Notes: generated from the letters alone by a model not told the origin. 64,000 bases of DNA from JAQBQB01 sp963846925 (GCA_963846925.1 CAWJXW010000001.1:186001-250000); one strand, 5' to 3'. Shown: positions 54,763-64,000, counted from the stretch's first letter. Numbers and translations are program-made.

Positions 54763-56852
54763 CAGAAGAGTCGCAGGTTGAGTCCGGTCGCCACCGTCCA
54801 CTGCGCGCGACCAAGTGCCGCCGGAGCGACGACTCCGGTCGCCGCGAAGCTCGGCGCCAACGAGCCGGTTCGCGCGAAGCGAACGAAGAGCTGCCCTTGC
54901 TGCGGGTCACTGGGCGGAGCCGACCAGAGGTTGAATCCCTGGGAGAGCTCGAGGTGCTGCTCGGTGTTCACCGAGGTCGTCCCCGCCGGCGCCCTGACGT
55001 CGATCACCGAAAACGCGGCCAACGCGTTGAGTGTCGCGCGAGGCCGAAAGGATGCGTTCATCGTCACGCGCCTGGTTCGTGCGGTCTCGTCGCGCTCACG
55101 CGCGGTCTGATACTCGTTCCCCAGATCGAGCGACACGTCGCCGCGCGTGCCGAGCGCGCGTCCGACGGACAAACCCAGCACGCCCGAGTCGAAGTCGGCG
55201 TTTTCGCGCGTCGGCTGACGGTTGTCCTGATTGGCGGCGTTCACGTGCAACGCGAGGCGCGTCGTGCCGGCCTGCCACATCGCGGTTGCGTCGCCGATCG
55301 AGTTGACTTGGTCGGGAAGGTCGGTCGGCCGAAACGAGCCGTTCGCCGGCATGCCGTCGGCGGCTTGCCGAGTTTGGTTGAAGGTGAAGCTGAGCATCGG
55401 CAACAGCGCTGAATACTTCTGGAACCGAGTGCCACCCACGGCCGCCACCGGAATCACGAGACTGGCCGTAGTCGCACTCCCGCGCGTCGTGAGCACGGAT
55501 TGGACACGCCCGAGATTGTCTCGCGTCCAATTCTGTGACACTTGCCCCGAGATCGCGCCGAGCGACACCGTCGCGTCGGCGCCATCCTGCTGGTGATCGG
55601 CCGCGGTCTGTGCCGCGACGCTCCGAAACAGCGGGTCGACGCGCTCATCGCGGAAGCCGAGCGTGAGATTGGCCGGTCCGCCCAATGGCGTCGCGACATT
55701 CTGCAGCACGACGGCGCTCCCCTCGACGAATCGAGCACCGCGCGTCACCGGTTGAGGGCGTTTCAGCGTCGTGTCGCCGAGCAACTGCGGGTCGGCGGCC
55801 GGATTCTCGAAGCGGCTTCGCGTGTAGCCACTGGTAAGTCGCGCGCGTTGGTTCGGCAGCGCGGCCGTCAATTGGACGCTGCCACCGGCGCTTCGCTCGG
55901 CGTCCACCACCGCGCCCTGCGTGAACGACGTGCGCGGCTGCTTCGATCCATCGAGAACCGTCATGTCGAACCGCAGGGAACCTGGGTGCGCGGCGAACAG
56001 CTCCTGACCGAGCGCCGCGCCGAAAACGCGATCGGTCGGGCGCTCGAGCCCGGAGAAATCGGACCAACCGGTCTGCGGCGACCCGCTCATGGCGCCGACC
56101 GTGAGCGACGTGGAGCCCTGCGAGACGTTCAGAGTGCTCCCGCGTGCCGCGAAGCTATTGGCGAGGTGGCGACTCGTGCCGAACGTCACGCTGCCTAGAG
56201 ACAATGCTGTTGTCGCCGAGCGCAGACCGATGGAATAATCAGAAAGATCGAGGAGCGGCGCGCCGTTTCCGCGGGCCGCAAATCCGAGCGCTTCCTGCCG
56301 TCGAGTCACACCGACGTAGTTCGACTGCGTGGTGAGCGCCCACCCTCGGTCCTCACCGGCGGAGCGAAGCCCCGCGTTGAGCACGAAATCCTGAAACGTG
56401 CGGCGGTCGGGCGCGGGCATCCCGGCGGAACGTCCCTCGGCGACTTGGCCCTTGTTGCCGAGCGTCGCGCTCTGGCTGAAGACCCCGTTTCCGGCGACGG
56501 CTTGCGCCACCCGCACGGACATTCGCCGGATCTCCGCCCACCGCGTTCCCGCACGTCGGTAGAGGACGATTTCGGCGTCGCCCTCGGGGAGGGCAACCGC
56601 CGTCGGCCGATAGGCGATCGTCGAATCGGTTCGCTCGGACACGGCCGTCACGTCCACTCCGCCGACGACGAGCGCCAACTCGCCCTCTCCGTCGGCGAGG
56701 GGGTGGCTGAGAGCCAGCCGTATCGGCGAGCGAGTCGTGAGCGCGGCGAGGCGATCGACGTTGGAAGTCGCGCTGAACGGAGCCGACGACTGCGCGACAG
56801 CGACGCGCGTCGCGACGATGGCCAGGAGCGTCCCGCGGCTGATGTGGCTCAC
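54762..56852 (-). CDS. Probable outer-membrane beta-barrel protein
   Basis: A 696-residue protein with a signal peptide ending RVAVAQ. A short N-terminal domain (to about residue 125) is followed by many alternating amphipathic strands (ATTALSLGSVTFGTSRHL, STLNVSQGSTSLTVGAMSG, RARLTSGYTRSRFENP, DVSLDLGNEYQTARERD, ARTRRVTMNASFRPRATL). It ends WTVATGLNLRLF, with the aromatic C-terminus expected for insertion by BAM. I recognise no named family. It begins the envelope gene set, 58 bases after the creatininase gene. Confidence 0.78.
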   Translation of the reverse strand: MSHISRGTLLAIVATRVAVAQSSAPFSATSNVDRLAALTTRSPIRLALSHPLADGEGELALVVGGVDVTAVSERTDSTIAYRPTAVALPEGDAEIVLYRRAGTRWAEIRRMSVRVAQAVAGNGVFSQSATLGNKGQVAEGRSAGMPAPDRRTFQDFVLNAGLRSAGEDRGWALTTQSNYVGVTRRQEALGFAARGNGAPLLDLSDYSIGLRSATTALSLGSVTFGTSRHLANSFAARGSTLNVSQGSTSLTVGAMSGSPQTGWSDFSGLERPTDRVFGAALGQELFAAHPGSLRFDMTVLDGSKQPRTSFTQGAVVDAERSAGGSVQLTAALPNQRARLTSGYTRSRFENPAADPQLLGDTTLKRPQPVTRGARFVEGSAVVLQNVATPLGGPANLTLGFRDERVDPLFRSVAAQTAADHQQDGADATVSLGAISGQVSQNWTRDNLGRVQSVLTTRGSATTASLVIPVAAVGGTRFQKYSALLPMLSFTFNQTRQAADGMPANGSFRPTDLPDQVNSIGDATAMWQAGTTRLALHVNAANQDNRQPTRENADFDSGVLGLSVGRALGTRGDVSLDLGNEYQTARERDETARTRRVTMNASFRPRATLNALAAFSVIDVRAPAGTTSVNTEQHLELSQGFNLWSAPPSDPQQGQLFVRFARTGSLAPSFAATGVVAPAALGRAQWTVATGLNLRLF

Positions 56853-56910
56853 GCCGGAATGAACGCGCGGCGCGGCGCGCCATTCTCACGCCGTCGCTAC
56901 AGCGCGGTGG

Positions 56911-57675
56911 CTACGCGTAGAGGTCGTCGAGCGAAACCGCCGCCAGCTCGACCAGAAATTCGGCGATCCGCTCCACCGACGCCGCCACGTACGCCTCGCC
57001 CTTTTCGGCGGTGGATTTGGAAGGATCGCCGATGCCCGTGTCCGAGCTGACCTGCGTCCAGCGTCGAGGCGCCCACGCCCAGCCCTCGCGAATCCCACGG
57101 AGACGCGACGCTTTCGCCCGGCCGGCGCCGGCGTCCTCGAGCGGCCGGACCAGATTCGGCGCGAGGTGGAGCATCGCGCTCGTCTCGGCTTCGCCGGCAT
57201 GGTCGCCCGGCTCCGAGATGAAGCGCGTCACGTCGACGCACGACCACCAGTTGATGACCGACAGAAACACGCGCGTCCGCGGCTGCAGTTCGCGCACCAT
57301 CTGCCGAAAGTCGTTGCCGCCGTGCCCGTTCAGGATCAGGAGCTTGTGGATGCCCTGACCGTCGAGCGACGCGGCGAGGTCGCCGAGCAGCGCGAGCTGC
57401 GTGCTCGGGTTCATGTTGAGACAGAGCGGGATGTCGAGCTGCGTCGTGTTCACGCCGAACGGCACGGTCGGCAGCACGACGACGCGCGCTCCCTTCGCCC
57501 ACGCGCGCTCGGCGGCGCGAATCGCGACCTGCTCCGCCTGTACGTTGTCGGTGGCGTAGGGCAGGTGATAGTTGTGCGCTTCCGTCGCGCCCCAGGGGAG
57601 CACGGCGACCGAGTACTGAGTTGTTCGAACTTGTTTCCACGTGCTCTCGGCGAGCACGTACGGGCGTTCTGTCAC
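56911..57675 (-). CDS. Creatininase family protein (creatinine amidohydrolase-like)
   Basis: A 254-residue metal-dependent amidohydrolase. The ligands are in place: Glu32 and His34 in PWGATEAHNYHLPY, Asp43 in ATDNVQAEQVA, His118 in ILNGHGGNDF and the glutamate in HAGEAETSAM. Family members hydrolyse cyclic amides such as creatinine or act in riboflavin/F420 or mycofactocin chemistry (MftE), so the substrate is uncertain. The GTG start at 57675 overlaps the DoxX stop (GTGA), suggesting coupling. Confidence 0.92.
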   Translation of the reverse strand: MTERPYVLAESTWKQVRTTQYSVAVLPWGATEAHNYHLPYATDNVQAEQVAIRAAERAWAKGARVVVLPTVPFGVNTTQLDIPLCLNMNPSTQLALLGDLAASLDGQGIHKLLILNGHGGNDFRQMVRELQPRTRVFLSVINWWSCVDVTRFISEPGDHAGEAETSAMLHLAPNLVRPLEDAGAGRAKASRLRGIREGWAWAPRRWTQVSSDTGIGDPSKSTAEKGEAYVAASVERIAEFLVELAAVSLDDLYA

Positions 57676-58094
57676 GCCCGAATCTTAACGGGCGAGCGTC
57701 GGTTGGCGATCAGCGCGTCCACGCTCCACGGGCCGGCCCCGGCGAAGACGAGCAGCAGGAAGATGAAGCACAGGAGGATCGGCGTCTCACCCATGTTGTT
57801 GATCGGGTAGAAGCCGCGCGGGAGGTGCGCCTTGAAGTAGGCGACCGCCATCTCGCCGCAGGCGATGAACGCGACAGGCCGCGTGAGCAGTCCGACGATC
57901 AACAGCACTCCGGCGACCGTCTCGATCACGCCCGCGACGCCGATCAACGAATCGAGCACGAACGGCATCGGGCCGCGCGGCGACGGCGGGAAGTTGATGA
58001 CCTTCTGCAGCCCGTGCTGCCAGTAGAGCAGCGCGGCGACGATCCGCAACAGACTCAGCGCTTCGGGCGCGCCGCGCTGAGCCAGAGCGGGCAC
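57672..58094 (-). CDS. DoxX family membrane protein
   Basis: A membrane protein of about 140 residues with four helices: ALSLLRIVAALLYWQHGLQKV, LIGVAGVIETVAGVLLIVGLL, PVAFIACGEMAVAYFKAHL and PILLCFIFLLLVFAGAGPWSVDALI. The conserved HGLQK and the final GPWSVD are typical of DoxX/DUF4267-like proteins. The GTG at 58094 is chosen from homology; the frame is open to 58190 without protein-like content. It overlaps the creatininase start by four bases. Confidence 0.85.
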   Translation of the reverse strand: MPALAQRGAPEALSLLRIVAALLYWQHGLQKVINFPPSPRGPMPFVLDSLIGVAGVIETVAGVLLIVGLLTRPVAFIACGEMAVAYFKAHLPRGFYPINNMGETPILLCFIFLLLVFAGAGPWSVDALIANRRSPVKIRA

Positions 58095-58237
58095 GACCGC
58101 CGGAACTCGGTGCCTGCGGCGGTTCGATGATCGGCGGAAAACGATGTACGCGAAACGCCATGCTCGCGTTCGTCGCAAGTCGTCTGCCAACTCCGCCCGA
58201 ATCTCAGGATCTGTCGCCGCTCAAACCGCTAATTCTC

Positions 58238-60214
58238 TCAATGCCGCGTCCACTTGTTGTTGGATCGGTCGATGTCCGGAAACGCGAGCTCGGGGTCGAT
58301 CTCGATCGACGTGACGGTCTCGGGCGCGTCGAGCGTCAGCGAGTAGCGCTTCGCGCCGGTCAGCCACACGTCGACGGGAATCTCGCGTCGCTCGACGTGA
58401 CCGTCGCGTCGCGTGATCGCCAGCCGTACGGGCATCGGCGCGAGGCCGCGATCCTCGATCGTGACGTCCAGCTTGCCGTTCACCGTCTGCACGGCGCCGA
58501 TCGCTTGATCGAGCGTCCACGTCTCGTACCACCACGTGCGCCAGAACCAAGAGAGGTCTCGGCCGGCCAGCGAATTGAACGTGTTGAAAAAATCGTATGG
58601 TGTGGGATGCTTGAACTGCCAGCGCAGCCCGTACGTCCGATACGCCGCGAGAAAGATCGAATCACCCAGCAGCGCGCGCAGCGCGCGCATGTTCGTCGCC
58701 ATCTTGTCGTACGACGCAACGCTGTACGCCCGCGTGTCGTACGGGTACTGGTCGCCGGGCCGCATGAGCGCGACTTCGCCGTCGGTGCGCGCCAGATCCA
58801 GATAACTCTCGCGCGCCGGCCCCTCGCGGTCGTAGCCCTTGAAGAACGCCTGCATCCCCTGCGCCTGATTGAATCGCGTGAGCCCCTCGTCTTGCCACGC
58901 GTAGCGCCGCTCGTCCGATCCCACCTGCATCGGAAACCACATGTGTCCCGTCTCGTGGACCTGCACCGAGTAGAGCAGCAGCGTGTCGCGCGCGCCGCCG
59001 ATGCAAGTCAGCATCGGGTACTCCATCCCGGCGCACGAAACCGGACCTTCGAGCGCCGTCATCTGCGGCCACGGGTAGGGCCACAGATAGTTCGACAAGA
59101 ATTCGACGACGCTGCGCTCGTACTCGCCCGAGAGATCCCACGACCATTTGCGCGCCGACGGCCGGTAGAAAGTGTTGATTCTCGTCGAGTCCTGCTTGCC
59201 GTCGCCGTCCCGGTCGCCCACGACGGCGACGGTCGCGTCCCATAGATAGTTCGGCGACGCTCCCCAATCGAAGTCGCGCACGTTTCGCGCGCGAAAGCGC
59301 CACGTGAGCGCGCGGTCGAACCCGGTCATCGTCGCCTTGGTCGTACCCGTCCCTCGGTCCTGCTCCCGTACGACGTGCACGACGTCCTTCGAACGTCGCG
59401 CTTCGGCGAGCCGATCGCGCGTTTGTTTCGACAGGATCTCGTTGGGATTCGAAAGCTCACCGGTCGCCGCGATGAGCCACCCTTGCGGCACGGTGAGATT
59501 CACATCGTAGTCGGCATACCCCATGTAGAACTCGGCGGCGCCGAGGTACGGATCGTTCTGCCAACCGACGACGTCGTCGTAGACGGCGAGCCGAGGGTAC
59601 CAGTACGCGACCATGAAGACGTCGCCGGTCGTCCCCTCGCGAGGCGCGCCGTCGGGCGGAAGCTGGAACGCCCACGCGATGTCGAGATCGACCGAGTCTC
59701 GCGGCACGAGAGCGCGAGGAAGTCGGAGCTCCATGTTCGTCGCGTAGACCGAGTAGCCCGTGCCCGTGTCGCGACTCGCCAGCGCCTGACCGGCCGCGGC
59801 GACGCGCAGAATCTCCGTGCCGCCGGTGACCGGCGTCGTGACGACGCGCGGCGACGAGGGCGCGAAGAGATTCTGGTCCAACTCGATCCACAACGTGCGC
59901 AGCGTGTCGGGCGATCTATTGTAGTACCGCACCGACTCGCGCCCGTTGATGCGGCTCGTCGCGGGTATGAGCTCGGCGTCGATCGTGTAGTGCGCGTACT
60001 GCTGCCAGTAGTTCGGTCCCGGTTCGCCGACGCGAGTACGCGTCCCTTTCGCGACCGCGTTCGCGAACGCGCGCGTTTCGAAGATCGGATACGGAATCGG
60101 ACGAACCGCCTTTGCCGGCTCGGGCGGCGGCGCCACGGGATGCCGAAACCTGGCGATGGTCGAGCAGCCGACCGCGCCCAGGGCCATGACGAAGACCGGG
60201 ATGCGCATGGTCAT
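58238..60214 (-). CDS. M1 family metallopeptidase, lipoprotein-anchored
   Basis: A 658-residue M1 peptidase, paralogue of the one at 28525-30528. The N-terminus MRIPVFVMALGAVGC is a lipoprotein signal (lipobox AVGC). The zinc motif is HETGHMW at residue 420, followed by the third ligand in AWQDEGLTRFNQAQ; CAGMEYPMLTC is a variant of the exopeptidase motif. Both paralogues share GPNYWQQYAHYTIDAEL-like openings. The ATG at 60214 overlaps the epimerase stop (ATGA), so the two genes are probably coupled. Confidence 0.93.
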   Translation of the reverse strand: MTMRIPVFVMALGAVGCSTIARFRHPVAPPPEPAKAVRPIPYPIFETRAFANAVAKGTRTRVGEPGPNYWQQYAHYTIDAELIPATSRINGRESVRYYNRSPDTLRTLWIELDQNLFAPSSPRVVTTPVTGGTEILRVAAAGQALASRDTGTGYSVYATNMELRLPRALVPRDSVDLDIAWAFQLPPDGAPREGTTGDVFMVAYWYPRLAVYDDVVGWQNDPYLGAAEFYMGYADYDVNLTVPQGWLIAATGELSNPNEILSKQTRDRLAEARRSKDVVHVVREQDRGTGTTKATMTGFDRALTWRFRARNVRDFDWGASPNYLWDATVAVVGDRDGDGKQDSTRINTFYRPSARKWSWDLSGEYERSVVEFLSNYLWPYPWPQMTALEGPVSCAGMEYPMLTCIGGARDTLLLYSVQVHETGHMWFPMQVGSDERRYAWQDEGLTRFNQAQGMQAFFKGYDREGPARESYLDLARTDGEVALMRPGDQYPYDTRAYSVASYDKMATNMRALRALLGDSIFLAAYRTYGLRWQFKHPTPYDFFNTFNSLAGRDLSWFWRTWWYETWTLDQAIGAVQTVNGKLDVTIEDRGLAPMPVRLAITRRDGHVERREIPVDVWLTGAKRYSLTLDAPETVTSIEIDPELAFPDIDRSNNKWTRH

Positions 60215-61164
60215 GAACTCTTGGCGTCGAAGCGTTGGCGGTACCATTCGATCGTTCGACGAAGCCCGGCATCTAAGGATACGCCCGGCGCCCATCCGAT
60301 CAAACGACGCGTTTCGGCGATGTTCGCGATGCGAAACGGCTCGAGAGGTCGATCAGACACCGCTCCGAACACCGGAGCCGCACCGAGCTCCATGAACCCG
60401 TAGATCTTCTCCACCAGCTCACGGATGGTGACCGCCGACCCGGAGCCGAGGTCGATCGATTTTCCGTCGACGCCCGGAGACACGGCCAAGCGCTCGAGGC
60501 CATCGACAACGTCGTCCACGTAGATCCAGTCGATCAGGCGCGTGCCCGACGTGATCTCTGCGTCCTCGCCGCGCAGCAGGGAGTGAATGACGTACGGCAC
60601 CAACTTCGACATGTCTTGTTGGCCCGGACCGTACACCATGAAGACGCGCGCGATCGCGGCTGGAAATCCGTATACCGCGTGAAACATGCGAACGTAGTCG
60701 CTGCTGGCCCATTTGGCCGCGGCGTACGGCGAGCTCGGAATGTCTCGCGAATTCCCTTCAGGCTCGACGAGCGATCCCGTGGTGACCATACGACGGCAGC
60801 CGACAGCTTGAAGCTCGGTCAAGAGATTCACCGTCGACTGCAAGTTTCCTCGAAACGCCGGCAACACGTGCTGCAGGTCGTGGCTCCCCGTCACGTGGCT
60901 CGCGAGATGGAACACGTACTCTGGACGGGCGTCGCGCACGAGCCTCGCGACCGCGGCGGCGTCGCTCAAATCAAGCTGCCAATGCCTGCCTGGAGCGCCC
61001 GGGGGAGCTGGGCGGCGGCTCGCCGTGTGAATCGTCGCGCCGGCGCGCTTCAACCGCTCGCAGAGAGCGGCGCCGATGAAGCCTAGGCCTCCGGTTACGA
61101 GCACCGGCCGCCCCTCTAGCTGGTCGTTCAAATGGTGTCTCCCGATTTCTTCCGACAGGATCAT
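60211..61164 (-). CDS. NAD-dependent sugar epimerase/dehydratase (extended SDR)
   Basis: A 317-residue short-chain dehydrogenase of the extended type. The dinucleotide site is VLVTGGLGFIGAALCERLKRAG, and the catalytic SPYAAAKW carries the Tyr-x3-Lys pair with the upstream TTGSLVEP serine. The C-terminal RLIDWIYVDDVVDGLERL and the nucleotide-sugar side match GalE/RfbB-like epimerases and dehydratases. The exact sugar is not predictable. Coupled to the lipoprotein M1 peptidase by stop/start overlap. Confidence 0.9.
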   Translation of the reverse strand: MILSEEIGRHHLNDQLEGRPVLVTGGLGFIGAALCERLKRAGATIHTASRRPAPPGAPGRHWQLDLSDAAAVARLVRDARPEYVFHLASHVTGSHDLQHVLPAFRGNLQSTVNLLTELQAVGCRRMVTTGSLVEPEGNSRDIPSSPYAAAKWASSDYVRMFHAVYGFPAAIARVFMVYGPGQQDMSKLVPYVIHSLLRGEDAEITSGTRLIDWIYVDDVVDGLERLAVSPGVDGKSIDLGSGSAVTIRELVEKIYGFMELGAAPVFGAVSDRPLEPFRIANIAETRRLIGWAPGVSLDAGLRRTIEWYRQRFDAKSS

Positions 61165-61297
61165 AGAACCGTCGCGCGCGACGCCTTGGCCGCGGACGTG
61201 CTCTAGACGTTAGTGACCCACTCGGGAAACAGAACCACACGGGTCGGTGTCGTCGAGGATCATGGGGAATCGCACGGACCCGGGCGGCCGGGCCCGA

Positions 61298-64000
61298 CTA
61301 CTCGTCCCGCAACGCCACGTTGGGATCGACGCGCGCCGCTCGTGCCGCGGGAATGGCGCTCGCCAGGATTCCAACGACCAATAGCGTAGCTCCGACCGCA
61401 CCGTACACGGCCGGATCGCGCGGCGATTCGTTGAACAACAGCGCCGCAATCCTGCTCGATCCCACGACCGCGACGGCCATGCCGACCACGACGCCGACGA
61501 GCGTCACGCGAACGCCTTCGCCCACGACGAGCCGCATCACGTCGCGTGATGCCGCGCCGAGCGCGATCCGCACGCCGATCTCGCGCGTGCGGTGCGCGAC
61601 CGCGAACGCGATCACCGCGTAGAGGCCTACCGCCGCAAGCACCAGCGCGAGCGCGCCGAGCCCGAAAAACATCTTGGCCCCTGAGGTCCACGCCTGCATC
61701 GTTGGGTCGATGATGACCTGCATCGGCTGAACCCTGAGATACGACGGCGGCGGCATGAGACGCTGCAACCGCGCTCGCAGCGCCTCGGCGACATCCTCGG
61801 GCCGGCCGCGAACCCGGACGAACATCGCCAGCATCGGCGCATTGAAGGTCGCCCGATACTGTGCGATCGGCAGGTAATACGTGAAGTCGCCGGCACTGTT
61901 CAGCTCGCGTGACCTGATGTTTTCGGCGACGCCGATGACGGACGTGCACGGCATCGTATCACCGCCGATCCGGAAACATTTCCCTATCGCGTCCTGGTTG
62001 GGCCACAGCACCTTGGCCATCGCCTCGCTCACCACCGCGACGCGCGGTCCGTCCACGCGATCCTCGGCGGTGAACGCGCGGCCGCGGAGAATGCGCGTGC
62101 CCACGGTCGCGAAGTAATCGGGTGAGCCGGCTTGCATGCTGAACCGGCCAAGTCGGCGCACCGAGTCGATCCCTTGAACGAAGAAAGAATGCCCCTCGGA
62201 GGAGTAGAATGGCACCGAGATGATGACGCTCGCCTTTTCCACGCCTGGCAGCGCCCGGGCCTCGCTTTCGAGATCGGCGGCGAGCGACGCCTGTCGGTCC
62301 TTCGGAAGCGTCACCCCGCGCATGCTTCCCTCGACGTAGGCGATTCGACTCACGTCGTAGCCGAGATGAAGCGCGCGCACAGCTTGGAGACTTCGAATGA
62401 AGAGCCCGGCGCCGACCAGCAGCACCACCGATAGCGCCGTCTGTACGACGAGCAACGTCGCCCGTGCACGCGAGTGGCGGTAGCCGTCTTCGCGAGTGCC
62501 CGCCTTGAGAGAACCAGCGAGGTCACCGCGGCCAGCGTCGATCGCGGGAAGCAGGCTGGAAAGAACGGCGCTCACGATCGTGAGGGCGACAGCGAACGCC
62601 AACGTGCGCCCGTCCGTGACGACTGGCCAATCGCCAGGGGTCGAGACGAGCAGCCTCTGAAAGCTCTTCGCCGCGGCCTGTGCACCGGCGAGTCCAGCCA
62701 CGGTGCCGAGCACCGCCATCACGCTCATTTCGGTGAGGAGCTGCTGCACGAGTCGTGCGCGCGTGCCGCCGATGGCGCGGCGAACCGCGAGCTCGCGCCG
62801 GCGCCGAAGCGCTCGCGCCAGCAGGAGATTGGCGACGTTCGCGCATGCGATCAGGAGAACGACGAACGCGACGCCGCCGATCCATGTGAGCACCTTCGTC
62901 TCCGGGCCGGCCATTGGGCCCCGCGCCAACTGGAGCGGCCCTGCCATCGCCAGTGGTCGTGCAACGTCGACCGGCGCCGGCCGCCCGCCGGCCACTCGCT
63001 CGGCCACCCAGCTCCGACGATATGCATTGGTCAGATCGGCCGTCGCGTCGGCGACGCTGACACCAGGCTTGCGCCGGACGATGACTTCGAGCCACCCCCA
63101 GCCGTAGTCCCGGTAGAAATCAGCGCGGACCGACGCGGCGAATGCCTTGAGGGGAGTAAACGCGGCGGGCAGCTGACCGTCGCTGACCCCCTCGAAATCA
63201 GGAGGCGCGACGCCGATGATCGTGTACAGTCGCGTACCGAAGCGGAGCTTCTTTCCAAGAACGTCCGCGCTCGCCCGCGTATTGCGACTGCCAAAATCCG
63301 AACCCGATTACGGCGACCGGCGATCCCGCGGGCAGTGAGTCCTCGCTCGCCGAGAAGAACCGTCCGAGCACCGGACGCGCGGTGAAGAAATCGAAGTATG
63401 TCGCGCTGACCGCCGCGACGAGACGGGGCTGGGTCTCCGCGCCGTCGCCCACCGCCATCGTTCGATATGCAGCCGCGGCGGTCTGCGAGATCAGGTGCGT
63501 CGACCGCGTCAGATCTTCGTATCGCGGATACTCGAGGCTGCGGTCGAATGGCCGCTCGCCCTGCGCGTTCAGCTCGCTGGTATACAGACGACTCACCGAC
63601 GGCGGATCGATCAGGTAACGGGGAGCGCGGAACATCAGCCGGTCGATCACCCCGAACATCGCGGCGTTGACGCCGATGCCGAGCCCGATCGTCGCGATGA
63701 CGACAACGGCGAACGCGGGGCGCAACGCGAATCCCTCGCAACGCGTACTTGATATCCTGCGCGACGTGCTCGAAGAACGTCACGCCGCGCGCGTCGCGCG
63801 AATCCTCCTTGAACCGATCCATGCCGCCGAACGCGATCGTCGCGGCGCGAACCGCGGCCTCTCGCGACATTCCGCGTCGCTCGAGCTTCTCAGCCTCGCG
63901 CTCGATGTGGAAGCGAAGCTCCTCGCTCAGCTCGCGCTCGACGTCGGCGCGCCGGAACAGCGCGCGAAGGCGAAAACGCAGGTCGTTCCAGGATTCGATG
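61298..64000 (-). CDS. ADOP-type ABC transporter permease, 5' end beyond the window (two frame breaks)
   Basis: A partial gene, about 900 codons within the window. Its upstream end shows the ADOP N-terminal domain (SWNDLRFRLRALFRRADVERELSEELRFHIE, GMSREAAVRAATIAFG), and membrane and FtsX domains follow (PAFAVVVIATIGLGIGVNAAMFGVIDRLMF; VLLIACANVANLLLARALRRRRELAVRRAIGGTRAR; HRTREIGVRIALGAASRDVMRLVVGEG). It ends RAARVDPNVALRDE, the family signature. Frame changes occur near 63725 (between YALRGIR and LRPAFAV) and near 63280 (between GFWQSQ and ASADVLGKKLRFG). It belongs to the subtype with the FRR-containing N-terminus, unlike the copy at 25819. Confidence 0.9.

Noticed and set aside
1..64000. 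tRNA, rRNA, insertion sequences or prophage
   Set aside because: No cloverleaf, rRNA segment, transposase, integrase or phage structural gene could be recognised by reading the window and its proteins.

Overview
The window is GC-rich bacterial chromosome with tightly packed genes. The gene content points to Gemmatimonadota or a similar Acidobacteria-like lineage: two ADOP-type orphan permeases, several exported metallopeptidases, BNR/sortilin-like repeat proteins, a photosynthetic-reaction-centre-type cytochrome c used outside photosynthesis, an ECF42 sigma factor with its DGPF partner, and a minor-pilin operon. This assignment is an inference from families, not from a marker gene. No rRNA, tRNA, CRISPR array, phage or transposase was seen. 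No gene-free stretch exceeds about 250 bases.

Layout. 32-4269 (minus) is an operon of an exported YtcJ-like amidohydrolase, a small membrane protein, an M42 aminopeptidase and a histone-deacetylase-like hydrolase. 4490-9413 holds an M61 PDZ peptidase, a lipoprotein and a large zinc metalloprotease. 9440-12452 (minus) is a FimT-PilV-PilW-PilX minor pilin operon. 12699-17702 (plus) has a fused 3-hydroxyacyl-CoA dehydrogenase/enoyl-CoA hydratase, a thiolase (together most of a beta-oxidation cycle) and an exported amidohydrolase. 17748-22009 (minus) has an AlkA-type glycosylase, a hybrid-sensor-type histidine kinase and a two-domain Lrp-like siroheme-decarboxylase relative. 22109-24562 (plus) has a probable outer-membrane protein, a DUF502 membrane protein and a SET-domain methyltransferase. 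24614-28515 has a RibD-like reductase, then a PadR regulator coupled to an ADOP permease. 28525-38477 has an M1 peptidase, an O-antigen-ligase-like protein, a Cax antiporter/Ycf48-like/cytochrome c operon, a threonine dehydratase, a thioesterase with a zinc-finger mini-protein, and a carboxypeptidase-regulatory/plug protein. 38695-47870 has DGPF-ECF42, a DinB protein, a sortilin-like protein, DUF4105 and a GMC oxidoreductase.

48017-56852 is the most unusual region. An apparently exported TPR-CHAT protein with both catalytic residues in place is flanked by two related small secreted proteins. It faces a minus-strand set of genes for an outer-membrane barrel, a secreted protein, an ECF sigma factor and its membrane-bound anti-sigma-like partner. 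The rest (56911-64000, minus) has creatininase, DoxX, a second M1 peptidase, a sugar epimerase and a second, partial ADOP permease.

About fifteen genes are broken by single-base frame changes although both halves are well conserved. Several are repaired by removing one base from a short G or C run. I read this mainly as assembly error, so broken genes are listed as one CDS over their full span with the break positions given.
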